This document shows, piece by piece, positions 1 through 8,289 of a DNA stretch of 49,400 bases; positions within the stretch are counted from its first letter, which is position 1; every line of letters starts with the position of its first letter. Position numbers and translations under genes: made by a program. Below the pieces are notes generated by a model, which did not search any database, had not been told where the DNA came from, and worked only from the letters and a program-made list of their open reading frames with translations. Source of the stretch: Candidatus Latescibacterota bacterium (GTDB lineage Bacteria > Latescibacterota > UBA2968); contig JAJEHL010000039.1 of the NCBI GenBank assembly GCA_022823725.1, positions 71,632 through 121,031 on the forward strand, written 5' to 3'.

Positions 1-1
1 C

Positions 2-55
2 CACGACCGTGACCTCTCCGATATTCCCGACCTGCCATTCATCCGCGTACCTTGA
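2..55 (+). CDS. possible C-terminal end of a truncated protein
   Basis: A reading frame is open from the window edge and closes at TGA 53-55, encoding HDRDLSDIPDLPFIRVP. The composition is protein-like, but 17 residues are too few to assign a family. The other two forward frames are less convincing. It may be chance; the neighbouring contig sequence would settle it. Confidence 0.25.
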   Translation, partial: HDRDLSDIPDLPFIRVP

Positions 56-120
56 ATTAGAAATCTATTTTCTCTATACTTATATAGGGAACATAGAGAG
101 AAGAGAAAAGGCACAATAGA

Positions 121-348
121 ATGGCGGAGAAAACAGACGAAATAGAGGGTGTAAATTTCATGATCGTCCCAGTTCAAAAAATCCGTGCTGAGACTGAAAG
201 ATATCTTGAAAAACGCTTCCAGGATGGGCAAAGAAAAGGACATGAGGAAACCATTGCTATCGTTAAAAAGATGCATCCGGATATTGACATACAAGCCATA
301 CGCGCTGCCTTAGAAGATCAAAATGGGAATACAACAAACGGTCAGTGA
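121..348 (+). CDS. small hypothetical protein, possibly a remnant of a longer gene
   Basis: A 75-residue ORF whose ATG is preceded by a purine-rich stretch (gagagaagagaaaagg) that could serve as ribosome binding site. The centre is charged and likely helical (ETERYLEKRFQDGQRKGHEE), followed by KKMHPDIDIQAIRAALE, which resembles the helical tails of Rpn/PD-(D/E)XK transposase-like proteins. That resemblance is weak and by eye only. There is no signal peptide or membrane segment. It lies next to decayed genes, so it may itself be a fragment of a mobile-element protein. Function unknown. Confidence 0.4.
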   Translation: MAEKTDEIEGVNFMIVPVQKIRAETERYLEKRFQDGQRKGHEETIAIVKKMHPDIDIQAIRAALEDQNGNTTNGQ

Positions 349-466
349 GTATAAAACACTTTACAAAGAGAAGCCCACATGGACCACAACTACCCCATTT
401 CCCCTGTTTGCCTGTCATCGCGGCAGGGGGTTAGCCGCGATCCAGAACCAAAAGGGGAGAATGCCA

Positions 467-964
467 TCATTTCTCAAAAGACGCCTTACTGATATACCCC
501 CACTTGCCATCCTTTTTCACAGGCGCCAGGCCGTCTGAAAAAAATCGTGCATAGCCAAATTGGGGTTTGATAACCCATTGTCCTTCCTTATTGATATACC
601 CCCACTTGCCATCCTTTTCCACAGGCGCCAGACCTTCTGAAAAAGGTCTTGCATCGTCAAATTGTAGCTGGATAACCACTTGTCCTTCCTTATTGATATA
701 CCCCCATTTATCACCAATTTCCACAGCAGCCAGGCCTTCTAAAAAATTCCTGGCATCGTCAAATTGGGGGTTAGCAACAACTTGTCCTTCCTTATTGATA
801 TACCCCCACTTGTCACCAATATTCACTTTAGCCAGGCCTTCTGAAAAAGACCAGGCATCGTCAAATTGGGGTTTGATAACATATTCGACCTCGCCCTGTT
901 GCGCATCCGAGCTTGACAATAGCAGTGTTGAGAAAATCAGGATATAAATACTGTAACGATACAT
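467..964 (-). CDS. WG-repeat protein with signal peptide
   Basis: A 165-residue protein with an N-terminal signal-like segment (residues 1-22, basic then hydrophobic, ending SSSDAQQ), so probably exported. The rest is WG (beta) repeats of 34 residues. Each contains K-W-G-Y-I-N-K-E-G-Q, a hydrophobic strand, P-Q-F-D-D-A-R and F-S-E-G-L-A-x-V. Three full units and a partial fourth are visible, corresponding to a tandem DNA repeat with a period near 102 bases. The start is well supported by AAGGAG nine bases upstream. WG-repeat proteins usually have more repeats or extra domains. This one stops just after KWGYISK, so it may be truncated by repeat recombination. WG repeats are thought to mediate protein contacts; no partner is apparent. 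Confidence 0.8.
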   Translation of the reverse strand: MYRYSIYILIFSTLLLSSSDAQQGEVEYVIKPQFDDAWSFSEGLAKVNIGDKWGYINKEGQVVANPQFDDARNFLEGLAAVEIGDKWGYINKEGQVVIQLQFDDARPFSEGLAPVEKDGKWGYINKEGQWVIKPQFGYARFFSDGLAPVKKDGKWGYISKASFEK

Positions 965-975
965 TTTATCTCTCC

Positions 976-1703
976 TTATCTGATCTTATCGCCATCTTCG
1001 CATTCGTGGTCCCACACGCAAATTTTGAGGGTTCCCATCGTGCCCTTAATTTTCGCTGATAAAGCCACACGCGCATACTTGAAGAAGTGAAATGCGCTGA
1101 TATGGCATTGAGAATGGGGCAGAAGGGCGATAGACGTATGCTTAAAATCCCATCTATCGCCCTGGACCGGGCTGTCGAGGGATTCGCCCGGCATAATTCT
1201 TTTGATTAGCTTGAAAAACAAACCCCCATCTGGAATGACCAGACGGGGGTTGTTTGGCCGTGTGAATTGGTTTTCTACTATCGCGATTAGTGGTCGCCCT
1301 CAATGATCACGTACAGGTCTCCATGCACTGAGTCGTATCCGCCTCCACTTTAAAAAGAGGAGGTTATGGTTTGTTGGACCATTCCCGCTCTGCATGTTGC
1401 GGCAGAGGACCACAGGCTGACTACCAATCCGACCTGGCCCCTGCCGTTTCTGATGAGAAATATCACGGCGGATTCTTTTAGCCCCAAAACGGTTCAAATT
1501 TTGAGGCATATATTATTGTTCTGCACATATGATCTTAATCAGGCAATATCCGTGCCAACGTGAATTTGTCACAGATAATTTTACTCATAAGATATTATTT
1601 ATATTTAAGTAGATAAAAAAAGAAATATAAAAACCAGTCTGAATTTTTATATTCGCAATCACCATATATCGTGATATTTGACCATATATAGCGACTGTCG
1701 ATA
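976..1703. other. gene-poor stretch with decayed coding sequence
   Basis: No intact gene is evident in about 730 bases. A minus frame at 976-1221 would need a TTG start inside the terminator stem. It ends with CVWDHECEDGDKIR and then a stop, reminiscent of the start of a D-x-x-x-E-D-G-D beta-domain that would normally continue. Around 1288-1350 another minus frame gives a tail-like peptide. From about 1565 to 1735 the sequence is strongly AT-rich, with small palindromes such as ATATC-GT-GATAT near 1666. It reads as a boundary zone of broken genes. Confidence 0.4.
1211..1251 (-). terminator. rho-independent terminator without an adjacent intact gene
   Basis: A 13-bp arm at 1221-1233 (AACCCCCATCTGG) pairs with 1239-1251 across a 5-base loop, with one G-T pair. 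On the minus strand the stem is followed by TGTTTTTC, so it looks like an intrinsic terminator for leftward transcription. No intact minus-strand gene ends just upstream. The closest candidate is a short frame ending at a TAA at 1288 (GGYDSVHGDLYVIIEGDH), which looks like the tail of a lost protein. Confidence 0.6.
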
Positions 1704-1940
1704 TTAAGAATGTATGATACATAAGTTAAGGAAAATTGATCCTCGCAGGGTAGAAGGCGGTAATCCCAGCAGTGCCGCTGCTCCTCTATTCCCACTTATC
1801 TGATAGTTGGTGATTTTGAGCACTTCAAGAATATAGTGGCGTTCAAATTCATCCAAAGGCACGACTTCGCGGTCTTGAGAAACTGTCACGGTGCGCCTTT
1901 TAAGATCGAGATCTAGGCCTCCGATTCGGAAACCATACAA
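1704..1940 (-). pseudogene. C-terminal remnant of a sigma-54-dependent transcriptional regulator
   Basis: Residues 28-66 (LDEFERHYILEVL, then TNYQISGNRGAAALLGLPPSTLR) match the Fis-type helix-turn-helix that ends NtrC/FhlA-type sigma-54 activators, typically ...ISGxxGAAxLLGLxPSTLRSRMKKLGI. The AAA+ ATPase and any receiver domain are absent, and no open frame for them lies upstream. The normal ending is replaced by an unrelated tail after STLRG, so a frameshift or deletion removed the last helix. The short N-terminus (MYGFRIGGLDLDLKRRTV) may be the end of a preceding domain out of context. Identification of the HTH is fairly secure by motif; the gene is almost certainly dead. Confidence 0.65.
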
Positions 1941-1965
1941 TAAAAAATCTCTTTTTTAAGGGATT

Positions 1966-3846
1966 TTACTCGGGTTTGAATATGACAGCAGCGAGGGGAG
2001 GGAGGGTGATTTGTAGGGATTGCGGGTGACCGTGACTTGCGATGGGTTCGGTGTGGACGATGCCGAGGTTGCCCATGTTGCTGCCGCCATAGCGTTCGGA
2101 GTCGCTGTTGATGAGTTCTCGGTAGGTGCCGGGGGTGGGTACGCCAATACGGTAGTTTTCTCTTGGGATGGGGGTAAAGTTGCAGGCAAAGATCAAAGGG
2201 GCATCGTGTGATCGCGTGCGGCGCAGGAAGGATAGGACGCTGTTTGAGGCGTCGTGAAGCGAGATCCATTCAAAGCCTTCGGGATCAAAGTCCTGTTCGT
2301 AGAGTGCAGGTTCTCCCCGATAGAGGGTGTTGAGGTCTCTTACAAAGCGCTTCAGGCCCGCGTGGTCGGGTTCTGAGAGCAGGTGCCAGTGTATGCTTTC
2401 CTGTGAGTTCCATTCTTGCCATTGACCGAGTTCGCCACCCATAAAGAGCAACTTTTTGCCGGGATGGGCGTATTGAAAAGCATAAAAGACGCGCAGATTC
2501 GCAAATTTTTGCCAGCGGTCGCCGGGCATTTTGTCGATGAGGGCGCGTTTGCCGTGGACGACTTCGTCGTGGGAGAGTACGAGGATGAAGTTTTCGTGAA
2601 AGGCATAGACGAGTCCAAAGGTGAGGTTGTCGTGATGGTATTTGCGGTGGATCGGTTCTTTGGAGATGTAGGACAGGGTGTCGTTCATCCAGCCCATGTT
2701 CCATTTGAATCCAAAGCCGAGGCCGCCCAGATAAACGGGGCGGGAGACGCCGGGCCAGGAGGTCGATTCTTCGGCGATCATCAAGGCGCTTGGAAATTTT
2801 TCGTGGATCAGGGTGTTGAGCTGGTGCATAAAGGCGATGGCGTCTAAATTTTCTCTGCCGCCATATCGGTTGGGGATCCATTCGCCTTCTTTGCGCGAAT
2901 AATCGAGGTAGAGCATGGATGCAACCGCATCGACGCGCAATCCGTCAATGTGATATTTTTCGATCCAGAAGAGGGCATTGGCGATCAGAAAGTTGCGTAC
3001 TTCATTGCGTCCGTAATTGAAAATTAGAGTGCCCCAATCGGGGTGTGTACCTTGGCGCGGGTCGGCGTGTTCGTACAGGGCAGAGCCGTCGAATTGCGCG
3101 AGTCCATGCGCGTCTGTTGGGAAGTGTGCGGGCACCCAGTCGAGGATGACGCCTATGCCGTGGATGTGGCAGTGGTTGACGAGATATTTGAAATCATCTG
3201 GCGTGCCAAACCGGCTGGTCGGCGCGTAATAGCCCGTGACCTGATATCCCCAGGATTCGTCTAAGGGGTGTTCCATGACGGGGAGGAGTTCGATGTGGGT
3301 GTAGCCCATTTCGAGGACGTATTCGACCAGTTCATGCGCGAGTTCGCGATAGGTGAGCGATCGGTTGTCTTCATCCGGGTTGCGCCGCCAGGACCCGAGG
3401 TGTACTTCGTATATGGCGATGGGTTCTGTGTACGGGTCTCTTTTCTGGCGGGTTTGCAGCCAGTCGGCATCGGACCACAGGGCGTCGTCGGGCTGGTACA
3501 CGACAGAGGCTGTGCGCGGGCGGTGTTCCATATAGAAGGCATAGGGATCGCTTTTGGTGAAGATATCGCCGTTTTGAGCTTTGATTTCGTATTTGTAGAG
3601 GGTGCCGGGCGTCAGGTCGGGGACGAATAGTTCCCATATACCCGCGTTGCCTCTGTTTTGCATGGGGTGCTGGCATCCGTTCCAGGCGTTGAAGTCGCCA
3701 ATCACACTTACGCGCTGGGCGTTGGGTGCCCAGACGGCAAAATGCACACCTTTTTCTCTGGGGTGTGCGCCGAGGCAGTCGTAGATGTGATGGTGATTGC
3801 CTTCGCTGTGCAGGTGCAGGTCAAAATCGCTTAGAATAGGGGGCAT
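1966..3846 (-). CDS. glgB: 1,4-alpha-glucan branching enzyme
   Basis: Cytoplasmic glycogen branching enzyme (GH13), which cuts alpha-1,4 chains and rejoins them as alpha-1,6 branches. The 626 residues match the usual length. An N-terminal CBM48 domain (about residues 25-115, [19 protein letters not shown]) precedes the barrel. The catalytic set is visible: nucleophile D306 in DGLRVDAV, acid/base E359 in MIAEES, and D427 in [10 protein letters not shown], with the C-terminal beta domain after about 530. The ATG follows the TAG of the upstream dehydrogenase with no gap, with GAGGGA as ribosome binding site, so the two are cotranscribed. No glgA, glgC, glgP or glgX is in the window, so the glycogen genes are dispersed or lie outside. 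The assignment is secure. Confidence 0.96.
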   Translation of the reverse strand: MPPILSDFDLHLHSEGNHHHIYDCLGAHPREKGVHFAVWAPNAQRVSVIGDFNAWNGCQHPMQNRGNAGIWELFVPDLTPGTLYKYEIKAQNGDIFTKSDPYAFYMEHRPRTASVVYQPDDALWSDADWLQTRQKRDPYTEPIAIYEVHLGSWRRNPDEDNRSLTYRELAHELVEYVLEMGYTHIELLPVMEHPLDESWGYQVTGYYAPTSRFGTPDDFKYLVNHCHIHGIGVILDWVPAHFPTDAHGLAQFDGSALYEHADPRQGTHPDWGTLIFNYGRNEVRNFLIANALFWIEKYHIDGLRVDAVASMLYLDYSRKEGEWIPNRYGGRENLDAIAFMHQLNTLIHEKFPSALMIAEESTSWPGVSRPVYLGGLGFGFKWNMGWMNDTLSYISKEPIHRKYHHDNLTFGLVYAFHENFILVLSHDEVVHGKRALIDKMPGDRWQKFANLRVFYAFQYAHPGKKLLFMGGELGQWQEWNSQESIHWHLLSEPDHAGLKRFVRDLNTLYRGEPALYEQDFDPEGFEWISLHDASNSVLSFLRRTRSHDAPLIFACNFTPIPRENYRIGVPTPGTYRELINSDSERYGGSNMGNLGIVHTEPIASHGHPQSLQITLPPLAAVIFKPE

Positions 3847-4845
3847 CTATCCCTCAGGGATTTCTTGCGCGCAGGAGAGTGGGGGGATGTCAATCATGGT
3901 GCGCAGTCCGGGCGCGGCAGATGCGACTATTGGGATGGCATTGGCGATGACCGCACAGGTGGCGATGTCGCCGTTGATGCCACCGGGTATGATGAGGTCA
4001 TAAGCGGGCATGCCATTGATCTGGATGCGTTCCTGGGATTCGATTGATTCGCCATTGTGTATGAGTTGTCCGACGGCGGCTTTGAAAATGAGGGTGAGGA
4101 CTTCTCGTCCGTTGTGGTACCCCCGTCCCGTTTGCAATACGCCTGCACAACGCCCCGGTTCTGCGAGAACGGGTTCTACGATGTCTTCGGTGTGGTCGAG
4201 TTGCCACCCCAATCGCGCGGCGATCATGTGCATGGATTCGGTGAGGCCGACGTGGCGGATTTTTTGTTGGGCGACGAGGCTCTGGAATTCTTCAACGGTG
4301 AAGCCAGCACCTATTTTTTGCTGAAAGGGGAGACGGCGCGCGGAGGCATCCTGGATGCGTTCTATGCGAATGGAATGTACGGTGTGACATACGCCCGTGG
4401 CCGCTGTGGGCAAGAAGTCCATGAGAAAACCGGGGTTGATGCCGGTTCCGAGAACTGAGACTTCGCGTTCTTTTGCCCAGGTGTCGATGGTTGCGGATAA
4501 TTCGGGTTGTGTTGTCCAGGGATAAGACAGCTCTTCACAGGTTGAGACGATGTTGACGCCCCGGTCGATAATTTCTTTTAATGTGGGGGCGATGCGTTGG
4601 AGTTCTGATACGGTTGTCACTACGGCGAGATCTGCGTCGGCCAAGCCTCTGTCGAGATCGTCGGTGATGGCTATGCCGAGGGGTTGGTCGCATTGGCTCA
4701 CTTCGCCCAGGTCGCGATCTGTTTTGGATGGGTCGATGTCAACGGCACTGACGATTTCAATGCCCGATCGTTTTACCAGATAAGGAGTGAGCATCTGGCC
4801 GAGTGGCCCAAGGCCAATTTGTGCAATGCGTATTGGAGAATGCAT
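3847..4845 (-). CDS. DapB-fold NAD(P)-dependent dehydrogenase, 2,4-diaminopentanoate-dehydrogenase-like
   Basis: A 332-residue oxidoreductase with an N-terminal Rossmann fold (IAQIGLGPLGQ near residue 6, acidic D at the end of strand 2 in SAVDIDPSK). The conserved STCEELSYPW and GTGINPGFLMDFLP segments are characteristic of the dihydrodipicolinate reductase-like group that includes 2,4-diaminopentanoate dehydrogenase (ornithine breakdown). No other ornithine-degradation genes are nearby, so the substrate is uncertain. A frame-open upstream extension to 4908 exists, but ATG 4845 has GGAAA at proper spacing and begins MHSPIRIAQIGLG as the family does. It is the first gene of a pair with glgB, with no obvious metabolic link. 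Confidence 0.75.
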   Translation of the reverse strand: MHSPIRIAQIGLGPLGQMLTPYLVKRSGIEIVSAVDIDPSKTDRDLGEVSQCDQPLGIAITDDLDRGLADADLAVVTTVSELQRIAPTLKEIIDRGVNIVSTCEELSYPWTTQPELSATIDTWAKEREVSVLGTGINPGFLMDFLPTAATGVCHTVHSIRIERIQDASARRLPFQQKIGAGFTVEEFQSLVAQQKIRHVGLTESMHMIAARLGWQLDHTEDIVEPVLAEPGRCAGVLQTGRGYHNGREVLTLIFKAAVGQLIHNGESIESQERIQINGMPAYDLIIPGGINGDIATCAVIANAIPIVASAAPGLRTMIDIPPLSCAQEIPEG

Positions 4846-5000
4846 AATAGTTTCCAGTGAACAATGGATAGTGTGTGGAATGGGGATAAGATAAAGAGCA
4901 GAGTGCAAAGGGTAAAGGGTAAAGTAGGGGCTTTTACTTGCGCCAAAAGGTATTTCGCGTTAATTTGAATGTCTTTTAAACTTCTATTGATAGGTGGATT

Positions 5001-5564
5001 ATGAGTGATGAATTGATCGATGCTTTTGTCGAAAAGTACGCGTCGCTGTCCGGTATCGCGCATGTGGCTGAGGGTGCTGATGCAGTTGCGCCTATTGTGG
5101 TCAATGTACTCAGGGAGGTGGGTTGTAAGCGCGTTGTGTTCGCCGAGTTGCCCGATGGGTTAAACGATGCTATTGAACGCGCGTGTGTGGATGAGGGGAT
5201 TGATGTGCGCGTGTCGCCCTTTGATAGTTCCGAATTGCCCCACGCGATTGATGCTGCCGAGGTGGGGGTGTCCTGGGCGGTTTTTGCCGTGGCAGAGTCG
5301 GGTAGTCTCGTCGAGTTTGCTCTGGACGATGCCGTGCGTCTCGTTTCGACATTGCCCCGGGTACATATCGGCATTTTTAAGGCGAGTACGTTGCTGGAGA
5401 ATTTGAAGGATGCCGCCGCGCCGTTGCGCCAATTTTATCTGGATCATCCCGAAAATGCAACGGCGACTTTTATTTCTGGACCGAGCCGTACCGCAGATAT
5501 TGAAATGCGACTGACACTGGGTGTACACGGTCCCGAAGTTGCACACGCAATTGTTATTCGGTAA
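5001..5564 (+). CDS. lutC: LutC/YkgG-type LUD domain protein
   Basis: A 187-residue LUD-domain protein. The ending TFISGPSRTADIEMRLTLGVHGP is the conserved signature of LutC, the third component of the LutABC L-lactate oxidation complex. The N-terminal half carries the domain core (RVVFAELPDG, VSWAVFAVAESGSLV). ATG 5001 has AGGTGG seven bases upstream. The iron-sulfur partners LutA and LutB are not in the window, so this is either a stand-alone paralogue or the other subunits are elsewhere. It is followed after 13 bases by an aminotransferase in the same direction. The family call is secure; participation in lactate use is inference. Confidence 0.85.
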   Translation: MSDELIDAFVEKYASLSGIAHVAEGADAVAPIVVNVLREVGCKRVVFAELPDGLNDAIERACVDEGIDVRVSPFDSSELPHAIDAAEVGVSWAVFAVAESGSLVEFALDDAVRLVSTLPRVHIGIFKASTLLENLKDAAAPLRQFYLDHPENATATFISGPSRTADIEMRLTLGVHGPEVAHAIVIR

Positions 5565-5577
5565 GACGTGAGGTGAG

Positions 5578-6774
5578 ATGATGAATACTGCGGATCGCAT
5601 GTCGCTGTTAGGTACGGAGTCTGCATTTGAGGTGCTGGTGAAGGCGCGTGCGCTGGAGGCGATGGGGCACGATGTGGTGCATCTGGAGATTGGTGAGCCA
5701 GATTTTGATACACCCGCGCATATTGTGGAGGCGGGACAACGGGCACTGTCCGATGGGTTTACGCATTACGGTCCGCCCGTGGGATTGCCCGAGTTGCGCG
5801 AGGTAATAGCCGAAGAGATTTCGACGACGCGACAGATTGACGTGCATCCCGATCAGGTGGTGGTGACGCCCGGTGCCAAGCCGATTATGTTTTATTCCAT
5901 ACTGGCATTGGCAGAGCATGGCGATGAGGTGATTTATCCGAATCCGGGTTTTCCGATTTACGAGTCGGTGATTCGCTTTGCGGGTGCCAAGCCCGTGCCT
6001 GTGCCCCTGACGGAGGATCGTGGGTTTAGTCTGGATGCTGATCACTTACGCGATCTGGTGACGGAACGCACAAAGCTGATTATTCTTAATTCGCCGCAAA
6101 ATCCCACGGGTGGCGTGATTCCAGAAGGCGATTTGAAGGCGATTGCCGAGGTGGCGGTCGAGCATCGGATTCCCGTGTTGTCCGATGAGATTTATTCCCG
6201 GATGGTCTATGGCGATGCGTTTCACAGCATTTCGGCGTGTGAGGGTATTGCCGATCTGTTGATTATTCTCGATGGGTTTTCCAAGACGTATGCGATGACG
6301 GGCTGGCGCATTGGCTATGGTGTGATGCCGATGGGGCTCGTGCCGCATTTTGACCGGCTGATGGTCAATAGCAATTCGTGTACGGCTGCGTTTACGCAAA
6401 TGGCGGCTTTGGCTGCATTGAAGGGTCCGCAGGATGCGGTTGAGGACATGATGGCTGCGTTTCGCAAACGGTGTGCGATTATTGTAGAGGGGTTGAATGC
6501 GATTGAGGGGATTACATGCCCGATGCCCGAGGGTGCTTTTTACGCATTTCCAAATATTACGGGATTGGGCAAGTCGTCTGCGGAAGTCGCGGATGTGATT
6601 TTGAATGAGGGGCATGTCGCGTGTCTGGCGGGGTCGGATTTTGGAGAATACGGCGAGGGGTATCTGCGGTTTTCTTACGCGAATTCTGTGGAAAATATCG
6701 AAAAGGCGTTGGCGCGTATCCGAATGTGTGCGGAAAAATTGGTGTCTTCTAAAGCTGGTCCAGGAGCGGTATGA
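5578..6774 (+). CDS. class I/II PLP-dependent aminotransferase (aspartate aminotransferase-like)
   Basis: A fold-type I aminotransferase of 398 residues that transfers amino groups between amino acids and 2-oxo acids. The PLP lysine is K236 in DGFSKTYAMTGWRIGY. Other cofactor residues include N175 in SPQNPTGG, D203 and Y206 in SDEIYS, and the carboxylate-binding R in YLRFSYANS. The sequence resembles the branch of AspC/AlaA-like enzymes with broad specificity, so the substrate is unassigned. Two adjacent ATGs exist (5578 and 5581). AGGTGAG abuts the first, so the second has the better spacing and may be the real start. The 3' end overlaps the convergent HAD gene by 26 bases. Confidence 0.9.
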   Translation: MMNTADRMSLLGTESAFEVLVKARALEAMGHDVVHLEIGEPDFDTPAHIVEAGQRALSDGFTHYGPPVGLPELREVIAEEISTTRQIDVHPDQVVVTPGAKPIMFYSILALAEHGDEVIYPNPGFPIYESVIRFAGAKPVPVPLTEDRGFSLDADHLRDLVTERTKLIILNSPQNPTGGVIPEGDLKAIAEVAVEHRIPVLSDEIYSRMVYGDAFHSISACEGIADLLIILDGFSKTYAMTGWRIGYGVMPMGLVPHFDRLMVNSNSCTAAFTQMAALAALKGPQDAVEDMMAAFRKRCAIIVEGLNAIEGITCPMPEGAFYAFPNITGLGKSSAEVADVILNEGHVACLAGSDFGEYGEGYLRFSYANSVENIEKALARIRMCAEKLVSSKAGPGAV

Positions 6775-7318
6775 TCGCGTCTAATGACGCGACCTGGAGA
6801 TCGTGCGCGAGGTCGGATGCGCCACCGGTGAAGTGAATACAGCGCACGCGGGCGGCAGTACAGGCCATGAGATCGTAACGGCTATCGCCGATGCTTATGG
6901 CTTCGTTTGGGGAACTGCCGAGGGCCTGGAGCGTTTTGTGGATGAGGTAGGGGCTGGGTTTTATGGGACCGTCGTCGCGGCTGAGGGCGACGTCAAAGGC
7001 GCGGTTGAGTCGGTTGATCACGCAGTGCATGGCGGCACCGTGGTTGTTGGTGACCAGGCCGAGTTTGTAGTTGCGCGCCCGTAGGGCGTCGATGAGTTCT
7101 GTTGCGCCAGCGCGAATGGCGGCGTGTTGCGCAGCCTCCCATTCTTTTTGGAGAAGGATATCATTGGCCTGTTTGCGTTGTTTTGCGGGTAAGTTGTCGA
7201 TGTGTTCGATGATGGTTTTTTCGGGCGGACAATTGATTTTTGATCGCAACTCCGGCCAGTTGATGTACGATTCTGTGAGTGTACCGTCCATGTCGAAGAT
7301 GATGGCTCGAATAGTCAT
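6749..7318 (-). CDS. HAD-superfamily hydrolase
   Basis: A 189-residue haloacid dehalogenase-type phosphatase. Motif I is DMDGTLT at residues 9-15 (nucleophile D9, acid D11). Motif II is VTNNHG, the motif III lysine lies in DGPIKPSP, and motif IV is IGDSRYDLMAC. The helical cap between motifs I and II is of the phosphoglycolate-phosphatase type. A longer frame opens at 7390, but ATG 7318 begins directly before the HAD core, has AGGC upstream and lies five bases after the cupin stop, so it is preferred. The substrate (phosphoglycolate or another small phosphate ester) cannot be told. Confidence 0.88.
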   Translation of the reverse strand: MTIRAIIFDMDGTLTESYINWPELRSKINCPPEKTIIEHIDNLPAKQRKQANDILLQKEWEAAQHAAIRAGATELIDALRARNYKLGLVTNNHGAAMHCVINRLNRAFDVALSRDDGPIKPSPYLIHKTLQALGSSPNEAISIGDSRYDLMACTAARVRCIHFTGGASDLAHDLQVASLDAIIPLLDQL

Positions 7319-7325
7319 TGTTTGC

Positions 7326-7679
7326 CTATTCGAGAAATACGGTTTGACGGTCGCCCGATGAAAAGGAGATGATGGCGCGTAGCGGCTCATCGCCGTTGTT
7401 GATCGCGTGGTGGATTACGCCAGCGGGAACCCGAATGCTATCGCCCGGTTCGAGTTGATAGCTGTCGTCGCCGTATGTATGTTCGCATGTTCCGGAGACG
7501 ACATAGAGGATTTCTTCGCAATTGGGGTGATAATGCGGTGGGTTCTGCTGGCCGGGTTGAATGACAGCCATGCCAAAAGTCTGTTTGGCATCGGGATCAA
7601 TGGCCTGGCCCATGAGCCAGTTGAGGGTGCCCCAGGGAAATTCTTCGGCTGTGGTTTCCGATAGTCTCGTAACAGGCAT
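7326..7679 (-). CDS. single-domain cupin protein
   Basis: A 117-residue cupin_2 protein. The metal-binding motif 1 is PHYHPNCEEILYVVSG (two His, one Glu) and motif 2 is PGDSIRVPAGVIHHAIN (His). Members bind Fe, Mn or Zn and act as small isomerases, oxygenases or sensors; the reaction cannot be named. The ATG has AGGAAA upstream. It is the first gene of a pair with the HAD hydrolase, and a sigma-70-like promoter lies 45 bases upstream. Confidence 0.85.
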   Translation of the reverse strand: MPVTRLSETTAEEFPWGTLNWLMGQAIDPDAKQTFGMAVIQPGQQNPPHYHPNCEEILYVVSGTCEHTYGDDSYQLEPGDSIRVPAGVIHHAINNGDEPLRAIISFSSGDRQTVFLE

Positions 7680-7723
7680 AGCGTTTCCTTTTTTGCGTAT
7701 TGGTGATGGTTTTTAATGGGCAC

Positions 7724-7752
7724 AGAATATAGCGTTTCTCACACAGTGTCAA
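7724..7752 (-). promoter_or_regulatory. putative sigma-70-type promoter of the cupin-HAD pair
   Basis: On the minus strand a perfect TTGACA (7752-7747) is followed after 17 bases by TATTCT (7729-7724). An alternative TATATT overlaps at 15 bases spacing. It would start transcription roughly 38 bases before the cupin ATG. Motif-based only. Confidence 0.45.
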
Positions 7753-7800
7753 CAACGCATTTGATCGGATGCTATTGTGAGCCACATATTATTTTTTTGA

Positions 7801-8196
<396 letters not shown>

Positions 8197-8243
8197 TCCG
8201 CAGATGAACGCAGATAAACGCAGATGAGCGTTTTACGCAGATG
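8197..8243. repeat. short tandem ACGCAGATGA/ACGCAGATAA repeats, downstream copy
   Basis: After the glnB stop there are repeated units of about 11 bases: CGCAGATGAA, CGCAGATAAA, CGCAGATGAG, then ACGCAGATGA. They are the inverted counterpart of the TCATCTGCGT element upstream, so glnB is bracketed by inverted copies. In RNA the two ends could pair over ten bases. Confidence 0.55.
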
Positions 8244-8246
8244 ATT

Positions 8247-8273
8247 GTAGGGGCGAAAGATTTTTCGCCCGTC
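8247..8273. repeat. REP-like palindrome GGGCGAAA-loop-TTTCGCCC
   Basis: GGGCGAAA (8251-8258) pairs perfectly with TTTCGCCC (8263-8270) around a four-base loop, preceded by TTGTAGG. The form TGTAGGGGCGA...TCGCCC is a widespread intergenic palindrome type in several phyla. It could attenuate glnB-to-glnE read-through, but there is no T-tract after it. Confidence 0.5.
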
Positions 8274-8289
8274 GTATTGGATATCCATC

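Noticed and set aside
323-538. 71-residue plus-strand ORF overlapping the small ORF and the WG-repeat gene
   Set aside because: No ribosome binding site, no recognisable motif, and it runs antisense into a clear gene.
976-1221. 81-residue minus ORF just upstream of the WG-repeat gene
   Set aside because: It needs a TTG start located in the terminator stem, and no ribosome binding site is seen. Only its last 20 residues look protein-like, so it is treated as decayed sequence.
6046-6615. 189-residue ORF antisense to the aminotransferase
   Set aside because: His/Arg/Asn-rich shadow of a clearly coding strand.
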